A stretch of DNA of 29,529 nucleotides from a virus: positions 1 to 29,529 of IMG/VR virus record IMGVR_UViG_3300044576_000022, one strand, 5' to 3'. The position numbers and the translations under genes were made by a program. This document shows positions 17,959 through 23,573 of this stretch, one piece after another. The notes beneath the pieces were generated by a model, which had not been told where the DNA came from, did no database searches, and saw only the letters and a list, made by a program, of their open reading frames with translations. Each line of letters starts with the position of its first letter. The stretch's first letter is position 1.

Positions 17959-18492
17959 TTATACCTTGTTTAATACAATATTGTATGACGTTCCTACAAG
18001 CTGTTGTGGTATAGAAACACTAAATGTTGTTGCATCAATTTGTGTAACTGTTGCATTACTAACCGCTCCACCTGTACTATCTACAATTTTTGCTGTCATA
18101 TTTATATTTGTTAGTAACTGAACCTGACTTACAAAAGCAGGGTCACTTATAATTCCTTGTATGTCTGTTAGCTGTTTTACTTTAGCCACAAAAGCAGGGT
18201 CGTTTACAATACTCTGTATATCAAGCACCTGCTGTTGAGGTTGCTGTGATGCACCACTAAATTCTATAAATCCGCTTTTGCTTCCTATGAGTATTTTGTT
18301 ACTCTCCTGCACATATACTACTGCTAAATCATTTGCACCGATGCTATTGATAACATCTGCTCTTAGCTGTGCTTCTGGTATTGTGCCACTTGACACAAAA
18401 TTTTTTATATGGTGATTTCCAAGAGGTAGTGGGAGTAAACTCCCATCTACATATCCAACAGAAACGTAACCATCACTTACATATTTTGTCAT
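17959..18492 (-). CDS. Hypothetical tail protein with a 19-residue tandem repeat
   Basis: A 177-residue protein. The N-terminus (YVSDGYVSVGYVDGSLLPLPLGNHHIKNF) is beta-like. After a Gln/Pro linker (ASQQPQQQ) comes a tandem duplication of about 19 residues: DIQSIVNDPAFVAKVKQLT then DIQGIISDPAFVSQVQLLT. The C-terminal domain is beta-rich (SNATVTQIDATTFSVSIPQQLVGTSYNIVLNKV). AGGA precedes ATG 18492. The layout (head domain, short helical repeats, beta tail) is compatible with a fibre-type component; no family recognised. Confidence 0.6.
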   Translation of the reverse strand: MTKYVSDGYVSVGYVDGSLLPLPLGNHHIKNFVSSGTIPEAQLRADVINSIGANDLAVVYVQESNKILIGSKSGFIEFSGASQQPQQQVLDIQSIVNDPAFVAKVKQLTDIQGIISDPAFVSQVQLLTNINMTAKIVDSTGGAVSNATVTQIDATTFSVSIPQQLVGTSYNIVLNKV

Positions 18493-18500
18493 GGCTAATC

Positions 18501-19052
18501 CTAAATTACAGTTGTACCTGTAGTACCTGTTGGTGGTGGTGTAGTACCTGTTGGTGGTGGTGGCGGTGGTGGCGGTGGTGGCGGCACAAAGTCCAGTACT
18601 TCAACTGTAACAGTGTTTCCAATCGTGTGTGATGCTGTCATTATAAATAAATCTGTAGCAAGTACTGTAGGTGCTGTAGGTGTTGAAGATGCACTTGTAT
18701 ATGTATAGTTATATCCATATCTTGATGCCATATCATTCCATACTGTATATGATGATATTCTTACTCTTCCATTGGCTGTATCCTCATATAAGGTTATGAC
18801 TTTACCTGCTAGTTCTGGTGGGATGCTCCACGCTAGGTACTTCTTGTCTGCAACGACTGATAGCGTTAGCGGGAAAGATAGTGGTGTAGCATTAAATATT
18901 GCTGATATTTCAGCACCATAAAATCTATCAGATAGTAGCACTGCGTGTAGCACATTCTCTAAGTTCTTATCCAATTCATCGTGTGTAAGCTCTGCACCCT
19001 TGTCTGCTCTTGTAACAAGACCAAAACTTGTGTTTAGTGTTTTATCAAGCAT
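18501..19052 (-). CDS. Hypothetical tail protein with polyproline C-terminus
   Basis: About 183 residues. A globular first part (NTSFGLVTRADKGAELTHDELDKNLENVLHAVLLSDRFYG) is followed by beta-like sequence. The tail has eleven consecutive prolines, then TGTTPPPTGTTGTTVI. The proline run is coded by an imperfect 9-bp tandem unit (CCG CCA CCA), so it could change length by slippage, and eleven prolines should need elongation factor P for smooth translation. I prefer ATG 19052, with AAGGA 7 bases upstream, over ATG 19058, which sits too close to it. It overlaps the end of the 61-aa gene. The 'DELDKNL' segment resembles N-termini of small phage fibre proteins. Confidence 0.6.
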   Translation of the reverse strand: MLDKTLNTSFGLVTRADKGAELTHDELDKNLENVLHAVLLSDRFYGAEISAIFNATPLSFPLTLSVVADKKYLAWSIPPELAGKVITLYEDTANGRVRISSYTVWNDMASRYGYNYTYTSASSTPTAPTVLATDLFIMTASHTIGNTVTVEVLDFVPPPPPPPPPPPTGTTPPPTGTTGTTVI

Positions 19053-19230
19053 TTCCATTTCCTTTCGTTAAGTCTAAAATTATGGTGCCATTTGCATCAT
19101 ATAACTTACCATCATAGTGCGTAAGTGTTTTTTTTGTTACATCATCAAAACATTGTTGACCATTTTGAAGAGGCATATCCCTGTCGGTAACTTTACCATT
19201 GTATAGTAACACCGTTCTTTCCTGTTTCAT
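19045..19230 (-). CDS. Small hypothetical phage protein (61 aa)
   Basis: A 61-residue protein (MKQERTVLLYNGKVTDRDMPLQNGQQCFDDVTKKTLTHYDGKLYDANGTIILDL). It has two short strand-turn units (LLYNGKVTDRD, HYDGKLYDANG), like the small beta modules used in tail fibres. AAGGA lies 8 bases before the ATG. It ends inside the start of the next gene. No family recognised; translation supported by the ribosome site and operon packing. Confidence 0.6.
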   Translation of the reverse strand: MKQERTVLLYNGKVTDRDMPLQNGQQCFDDVTKKTLTHYDGKLYDANGTIILDLTKGNGNA

Positions 19231-19241
19231 TTTTTAAATCC

Positions 19242-19661
19242 TTATATTACTACTGCATCTACTATAGTAGGTGCTGTTTCCAAAGCACTAACTCGTAAAG
19301 TTAGGTCACTATTTACTGTATTTACAGACGCTATTGAATTAGTGTTAGCTTGTATCTTTGCGTCAATACCTACAGGGTCTATCATCATATACTCTATTCT
19401 ACCTGTTGTTGCAGGTAACATACTATATTTTGTTGCACATGGTGTAGAGTAAATCCTCCATAATTGACCACTGTTTGTTGCGTGTCCTGTTACAAAATAT
19501 ACATCTGCAAAGAAATAATCAATAAAGTTACCGTTAGCATCTTTATTTGTAGCTACATTCTGAAATGTATTGTCTAACCAATTTATAGCAAACTGCATTG
19601 CTGTTTCAAAATTTGCTGTAGAATTTGGTCTAACAAGAACCTCTTTTTTGTATAAAGCCAT
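19242..19661 (-). CDS. Hypothetical tail-associated protein
   Basis: A 139-residue protein. The first ~90 residues are mixed alpha/beta (MALYKKEVLVRPNSTANFETAMQFAINWLDNTF). The end is a short coiled-coil segment (IDAKIQANTNSIASVNTVNSDLTLRVSALE) of the 'NTxSIxxxNxxxxxLxxRVxALE' style seen in trimeric fibre shafts. The last residues are DAVVI. AAGGAAAA precedes ATG 19661. Probably a small fibre or chaperone-like tail component. Confidence 0.6.
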   Translation of the reverse strand: MALYKKEVLVRPNSTANFETAMQFAINWLDNTFQNVATNKDANGNFIDYFFADVYFVTGHATNSGQLWRIYSTPCATKYSMLPATTGRIEYMMIDPVGIDAKIQANTNSIASVNTVNSDLTLRVSALETAPTIVDAVVI

Positions 19662-19683
19662 TGTTTTCCTTTTTATGTGTTGT

Positions 19684-19707
19684 TGGTGATGTATAACTAC
19701 ATCACCA
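19684..19707. other. Perfect hairpin between tail genes
   Basis: TGGTGATGT and ACATCACCA form a nine-base-pair stem around ATAACT. It lies in the 73-base gap between the fibre-like gene and the 139-aa gene. It has no following T-run in either direction; an RNA-processing, stabilising or attenuating structure is possible. Confidence 0.55.
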
Positions 19708-19734
19708 TTGGAAGTTATCTTAGAGAGGCGTTAC

Positions 19735-20679
19735 TTAGATAACTGCCCCTGTACCTGCTGGAGATGTTGGTATAGTACCTCCTGCTGGTGGTGGTGGTGG
19801 AGTTGTACCTCCTGCACAAGCACCAGTACCATTAAGTACATCTGTAATAGTAGCTCCTCCGAAACCACAATCCATAGCACTTCTGAACATTGACGCGAGT
19901 GCAACGGCATCAATGGCTACAATATCTGACTTAGTTACAAATGTAGCATCTGCATAAGCTTTTGCTGTAGCTACTGCTCCTGCTGATGCCACCTCTGCTG
20001 TGTGAGCCACAGACCCAACTACCGTATTTGCTCCGTTGAGCGTTGCAATAGATGCCGTATTTGCGTCAATCCCTGCCTGTAGTCCAGATACTGCTGTATT
20101 ACTTGCTGACTTGTCTGCAATACGTGCATCATCTACTGCCTTGATAGCCGTATCAAGTTTGTTATCTGCATCCTGTAGAGAAGTTGCTGTAGCGATATAG
20201 TTTGCCCCACTGTTTGCCAAGTAGGTACCATCTGCTTGTAGCCCTGCTCCTGCTTGTGTTGCATCAAGTTCTGCTTGCAATGCTGTATCTGCGTTGGTAC
20301 GTGCAACGGTCTCTGCATCAAGTGCTGTCTGTAGTGCTGTCTCTGCATTTACTGCTCTTGTCTGCTCTTGTCCTACTGCGTATGCCACAGAGCCTACTGT
20401 ACTTGCATTTCCATTTAATGTACCAACAGCACTTTCAAGATTTACAATTCTTGCTAAATGGTCTGAAAGTTGTGTGATGATATTCTGACCTACATCAAAC
20501 TGTGCCGTATTTGGATTTGCATCAAGGATGCCCTGAATTGTACCAATCGCACTCTGTAGTGCTGTTAGGTCAATATTTGTTGCTCCTACTACTGTAGAAA
20601 TCTCCTGCTTAATCTTATTTCCTACTTCAAAACCCCAGTGTTTACTGATGAGTTCCAATAACGCTTTAGTATCGTTCAT
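19735..20679 (-). CDS. Tail-fibre-like coiled-coil protein
   Basis: A 314-residue protein rich in Ala, Thr and Asp. The N-terminal ~45 residues are helical (NDTKALLELISKHWGFEVGNKIKQEI). A long region of trimeric-shaft-type repeats follows: AVNAETALQTALDAETVARTNADTALQAELDATQ and SASNTAVSGLQAGIDANTASIATLNGANTVVG. Such repeats (RxxAExALxxxxxxE) are characteristic of phage tail fibres and bacterial adhesin stalks. The C-terminus is proline/glycine-rich (TPPPPPAGGTIPTSPAGTGAVI), with two preceding cysteines (MDCGFGG, GTGACAGG). AAGGAATA precedes ATG 20679. Likely a fibre or fibre-connecting protein. Confidence 0.65.
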   Translation of the reverse strand: MNDTKALLELISKHWGFEVGNKIKQEISTVVGATNIDLTALQSAIGTIQGILDANPNTAQFDVGQNIITQLSDHLARIVNLESAVGTLNGNASTVGSVAYAVGQEQTRAVNAETALQTALDAETVARTNADTALQAELDATQAGAGLQADGTYLANSGANYIATATSLQDADNKLDTAIKAVDDARIADKSASNTAVSGLQAGIDANTASIATLNGANTVVGSVAHTAEVASAGAVATAKAYADATFVTKSDIVAIDAVALASMFRSAMDCGFGGATITDVLNGTGACAGGTTPPPPPAGGTIPTSPAGTGAVI

Positions 20680-20719
20680 TAATTATTCCTTGTTGGTATT
20701 TGTAGCGATAAACGCTCAT

Positions 20720-20760
20720 ATACCCCACCTTTTTATGGAGGAGACTTTGGTGGGGGGTAT
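20720..20760. other. GC-rich hairpin between head and tail blocks
   Basis: ATACCCCACC (20720-20729) pairs with GGTGGGGGGTAT (20749-20760, two extra G) across a ~19-base loop. It lies in the gap between the adaptor-like gene and the fibre-like gene. The reverse strand has no T-run after it, so a simple terminator is doubtful. It may end or punctuate the capsid transcript or protect its 3' end. Confidence 0.5.
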
Positions 20761-20768
20761 CAACATAA

Positions 20769-21176
20769 TCACAGTATATTTGATGTGTATATACTTACTT
20801 GCTTATTTGCTTTTGCTTCATAATTATCTTTATATTTATTGCTTAGGTACGAACATATAAAGAATGTTACTGCCAAGCCAAGTTCATTATCTATTGGCAT
20901 TTCAACAGCATCTACTATAGTGGTAGGTATTACAGGACTCTTGACATAATATTGCACTATCTTTGTATTAAGTGCGTCTATGCGTACCTCTTCTGATGGC
21001 AGAAGTCTCAGCACATCTGTCTCAGTACCTGTATATTCAACTTTCATAGATGTAGGCACGCAAAGCATACCTATCTCTAACATTGCCATTTTAAAATGGG
21101 TATGAGAGACTAAAGCGTTACCATTGTCTCCTCTAAGAAACTCTGCTACGAACTCCTTAGCCTCTCCGTATGTCAT
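20769..21176 (-). CDS. Putative head-tail adaptor
   Basis: A 135-residue protein (MTYGEAKEFVAEFLRGDNGNALVSHTHFKMAMLEIG...) directly after the capsid gene, with its ATG overlapping the capsid stop (TAATG). The end, MPIDNELGLAVTFFICSYLSNKYKDNYEAKANKQVSIYTSN, is the helical pattern of small head-completion/adaptor proteins that bind under the portal in short-tailed phages: acidic D-N-E followed by a hydrophobic helix, then a charged helix. Size and position also fit. A start 7 codons upstream is possible but unneeded. The match is by pattern and context. Confidence 0.6.
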   Translation of the reverse strand: MTYGEAKEFVAEFLRGDNGNALVSHTHFKMAMLEIGMLCVPTSMKVEYTGTETDVLRLLPSEEVRIDALNTKIVQYYVKSPVIPTTIVDAVEMPIDNELGLAVTFFICSYLSNKYKDNYEAKANKQVSIYTSNIL

Positions 21177-22120
21177 TACTGTAAACCTGTACCACAAGCA
21201 AAGTAGTCTGGTGTTCTAACTTCAAGTGTTGCAGAAGTGTAGTATCTACCAAACTTAGCTGTCTTAGATGTTGGTGGCTCTTCAAATGTAGTAGGTATTT
21301 TGAACATGATTTTAGCTTCATCAAGTTTACCTGCAAGGACTGTATTTTGTAGCTTAGGGTCTGCAAATAGTCTATGCATTTTCACTTTCACTGTTCCAAA
21401 ATCTGTTTCAAGTTCATAAAGTGTTGGGTCAAACTTTTTCTCATTTTTGAGTTGTCTAAAGTATTGAGTACCTGCAAATCTATTAATCGCTTTTTTAAGT
21501 AAAGGACTGACTACCAAAGAGAAGCTTTCATCTTCTAATCCACCCTTTTCCCAGATTGGCTGTAGAATTTCACTCAGAATATCATATGTGAAGTTTGTAT
21601 TTGTTGCAACTCCACCTGCTGTAGCTGGTGCTATTGTGTAGTCTTTTTTGTTTGTAGGTTCAATATAGTTGAAAATACCTGCCATTTTTGCAGGTGTTGT
21701 AGGGCTTCCAACAGTATATGGGTCAAAAACAGAAGCATTATGTAGCCCAAGTAGTGCATATTCAATATCTTTTGTATGCTCTTTTCCTACTTTTGCTGTT
21801 CTGTACGCCCACTCTTTTGTACCATATTTTGCATTTTGCATCTCTTCATTAGAAATACCATAATCGTTTTTGATGATTTGCACAACATTATCTCTCATAT
21901 ATTTTGTGTCTGTGGTATTTTCTTGAATATCTGTTATTTCAAGATTTGAGTTTGCACCTGCATTTTGGTATCTATCCAAAATCCAAGAGTGTTTAGGTGC
22001 AGATACGCTACCTCTACCAAACCACTCCAAGAAAGGTGTCTTATGCACACCCTGTAGGATGATAGCATCAAGTATTGACGGTTTCTGATTGACTGTATTT
22101 CCATACGATAGTAAAGCCAT
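21176..22120 (-). CDS. Major capsid protein, SU10/DUF5309-like
   Basis: A 314-residue protein, the main shell subunit. The N-terminus (TVNQKPSILDAIILQGVHKTPFLEWFGRGSVSAPKHSWILDRYQN) and the elements IKNDYGISNEEMQNAKYGTKEWAYRTAKVGKEHTKDIEYALL and RLFADPKLQNTVLAGKLDEAKIMF match, as I recall them, the SU10-type capsid family (DUF5309, HK97 fold). That family is best known from the short-tailed coliphages SU10 and phiEco32. Length is within its usual range, and no prohead-protease gene is adjacent. AAGGAAAA precedes ATG 22120. It is the first gene after late element B and is followed with a one-base overlap by the adaptor, so high late expression is expected. Confidence 0.85.
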   Translation of the reverse strand: MALLSYGNTVNQKPSILDAIILQGVHKTPFLEWFGRGSVSAPKHSWILDRYQNAGANSNLEITDIQENTTDTKYMRDNVVQIIKNDYGISNEEMQNAKYGTKEWAYRTAKVGKEHTKDIEYALLGLHNASVFDPYTVGSPTTPAKMAGIFNYIEPTNKKDYTIAPATAGGVATNTNFTYDILSEILQPIWEKGGLEDESFSLVVSPLLKKAINRFAGTQYFRQLKNEKKFDPTLYELETDFGTVKVKMHRLFADPKLQNTVLAGKLDEAKIMFKIPTTFEEPPTSKTAKFGRYYTSATLEVRTPDYFACGTGLQ

Positions 22121-22166
22121 TTTATTTTCCTTATTTTAGTTTATAAGGGTATTTTTGCTTATTACC

Positions 22167-22195
22167 GAATGTAGATATAGTCTTTTTTGTCGCAC
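22167..22195 (-). promoter_or_regulatory. Conserved late element, copy B
   Basis: Reverse-strand partner of copy A (13080-13108): GTGCGACAA, one variable base, AAAGACTATATCTA, then CATTC where copy A has TAATC. It lies between the scaffold-like gene and the capsid gene, pointing at the capsid gene, with about 45 bases of leader. It overlaps the arm of the hairpin at 22192-22213. Candidate promoter or processing site for the capsid transcript. Confidence 0.6.
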
Positions 22196-22213
22196 CTTAC
22201 TGTCGCAAGGTGC
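22192..22213. other. Hairpin joined to late element B
   Basis: GCACCTT (22192-22198) pairs with AAGGTGC (22207-22213) over an eight-base loop. TGTCGCA occurs twice (22188-22194 and 22201-22207), once in the element and once across the loop. On the plus strand the hairpin is followed by ATATTTTTT; on the reverse (coding) strand by GACAAAAAAG, so it is not a terminator for the scaffold-like gene. Confidence 0.6.
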
Positions 22214-22220
22214 ATATTTT

Positions 22221-22739
22221 TTAATTTCCTAGTATGAATTTCCCAAGATTATAATCGTCTGCCTCACCTTTTCCTACCATCTCATCAAGATTTTCTCCTT
22301 GACCTCCTCCACTCTCACCATCTGTAAGATTGTCTGGCTTCTCTTTTGGTTGGATAAGTGCCTGTGCTGAACGGTATGCCATATCCATCCCCTCTTGTGT
22401 AGTTCGCATAGAGTCTGCAAAAGCAGGATTAATTTTTGCCACCTTTTCAATCTCTTTCTCCACAAGCTCATATGGGATGTCTGGGTACTTTGAACTCATA
22501 GACTCTTTAACTCTGTCTGCTTGCATAGCTTTTATCTGCTCCTGCATTTCAGATACTCCAAGCAATTCTTTTGCCTGTGCCACATCATCTTCTGGTGGTG
22601 TGGCAGGTGCAGGTTGTTGTTGCACCTGTTGTGGTTCTTGCTGTGCAGGTGCTTGTGTTTCTACTGGGGCAGGTTGCTCTTGTTGTGCTTGCAATTCTGC
22701 ATACATCTCTGGTGTCATTTGTGGGGCTTGATTTTCCAT
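22221..22739 (-). CDS. Putative capsid scaffolding protein
   Basis: A 172-residue acidic protein directly upstream of the capsid gene, the usual place of a scaffold. The first ~50 residues are Gln/Pro/Ala-rich and disordered (QQEQPAPVETQAPAQQEPQQ). The middle is helical (DDVAQAKELLGVSEMQEQIKAMQADRVKESM ... YELVEKEIEKVAKINPAFADSMRTTQEGMDMAYRSAQALI), and the end is Gly/Asp-rich. The charged helical and low-complexity layout is typical of scaffolds. A strong GAGGAGG ribosome site precedes ATG 22739, consistent with high expression. The call rests on composition and position. Confidence 0.65.
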   Translation of the reverse strand: MENQAPQMTPEMYAELQAQQEQPAPVETQAPAQQEPQQVQQQPAPATPPEDDVAQAKELLGVSEMQEQIKAMQADRVKESMSSKYPDIPYELVEKEIEKVAKINPAFADSMRTTQEGMDMAYRSAQALIQPKEKPDNLTDGESGGGQGENLDEMVGKGEADDYNLGKFILGN

Positions 22740-22740
22740 A

Positions 22741-23187
22741 CTATACCTCCTCTTCTACGTTGTACCAATCTTTTGCCATTACATCAACAATAGATGGTTG
22801 GTAAGGTGATGCGTGGGTGCCATTTGATAGTGATGGTAACGTGTGTCCTCTCTCTATAAACACATAGTGTTCAGATAGCTCATCACACCACTCTCTACGT
22901 GCAAATTTTCCACCCCTTTCTGCCACTGCAAAGGCTTCTAAAATATTCATATCATCGTGACCCTCTGTATTAGCTTCCTCTTCTGCAATTCTCAATGCTT
23001 CTGCTTTAGCTTCATCTTCTTTAATCGCATCCACCATTGCTTTAAGTGCTTTATACTCTGCCGTATCTCCTTTTGCATTATCTCCAAGTGCATCTAGTTT
23101 TGCGACTGCTTCTTTTAGCTCGTTGTTGTCTGCATACCCGTTTATAGCCATTGCCGATGCGATTAATTCTTTTACTACTGGTGTCAT
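22741..23187 (-). CDS. Protein with C-terminal DUF2829/Tad2-like domain
   Basis: 148 residues from ATG 23187 (AAGGAA upstream; an ATG at 23250 has no good site). Residues 1-79 are a Lys/Glu/Ala-rich helical region (ELKEAVAKLDALGDNAKG ... EDEAKAEALRIAEEEAN). Residues 80-148 begin with an internal Met: MNILEAFAVAERGGKFARREW ... PYQPSIVDVMAKDWYNVEE. This matches the DUF2829 pattern: MNFxEAxxxxxxGxxxxRxxW at the start and a late 'xDxxAxDW'. That family includes Tad2, which sequesters the cyclic ADP-ribose signal of Thoeris defence. Position between portal and scaffold genes is unusual for an anti-defence gene, so a structural role or a free C-terminal product from the internal Met 80 are both possible. 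Family call from recall; function unproven. Confidence 0.6.
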   Translation of the reverse strand: MTPVVKELIASAMAINGYADNNELKEAVAKLDALGDNAKGDTAEYKALKAMVDAIKEDEAKAEALRIAEEEANTEGHDDMNILEAFAVAERGGKFARREWCDELSEHYVFIERGHTLPSLSNGTHASPYQPSIVDVMAKDWYNVEEEV

Positions 23188-23226
23188 ATTTATTTCCTTA
23201 TTAAAATTATATTTTTGGTTAAGCTC

Positions 23227-23232
23227 ATTATA
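23227..23232 (-). promoter_or_regulatory. Candidate -10 box before the DUF2829-like gene
   Basis: The reverse strand reads TACTATAATG in the gap after the portal-linked gene, about 40 bases before ATG 23187. No clear -35. It could drive the DUF2829-like and scaffold-like genes. Confidence 0.4.
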
Positions 23233-23252
23233 GTAAGAACACAGAGCCATTT

Positions 23253-23573
23253 CTAATCATCCATTTCAGTAATTTCTTCTAAATTTTCTTCATACTCTAA
23301 CTCTCCTTGCATTGTATTTATTAGTGCGTCAGTAAGGTTCATAGCCCAAGCTACACCTTTCATCTGTTCAAGTTTATGTACCCTTTCAGAGTCTGATAAC
23401 TTATCATCAAGCGATAGCTTAAAAAGCTTGTTGTACTGCTCCTGCATCTCCGTTTGGAAGATATTGAACCCCCTGCTGTTGCACATTTCCTCCAAATCCT
23501 GCTTCATCTGCTTCGCTGTAATTTCCTGCTTCGTATTGTTCATCGTCTGCATCTCCGTCTGGTCGCTGTTCAT
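23253..23573 (-). CDS. Small protein overlapping the portal C-terminus out of frame
   Basis: Up to 106 residues, helical and charged (KQMKQDLEEMCNSRGFNIFQTEMQEQYNKLFKLSLDDKLSDSERVHKLEQMKGVAWAMNLTDALINTMQGELEYEENLEEI). From ATG 23573, which has GGAG 7 bases upstream, it overlaps the last 155 bases of the portal gene in another frame. Later starts at 23507, 23486 and 23447 are possible but have poorer ribosome sites. The part beyond the portal stop (from 23418) is clearly gene-like. The overlapped portal end is acidic low-complexity sequence, which makes a double-coded stretch plausible. Small helical genes after the portal are common in phages; the function here is unknown. Confidence 0.6.
   Translation of the reverse strand: MNSDQTEMQTMNNTKQEITAKQMKQDLEEMCNSRGFNIFQTEMQEQYNKLFKLSLDDKLSDSERVHKLEQMKGVAWAMNLTDALINTMQGELEYEENLEEITEMDD

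Noticed and set aside
18369-18632. Plus-strand open frame rich in Cys and Trp (CSTCWWWCSTCWWWW)
   Set aside because: It is the complement of the proline-coding repeat of the tail gene; no ribosome site.
22192-22213. Hairpin as an intrinsic terminator of the scaffold operon
   Set aside because: On the coding strand it is followed by GACAAAAAAG, not a T-run; the T-run is on the other strand where no gene ends.
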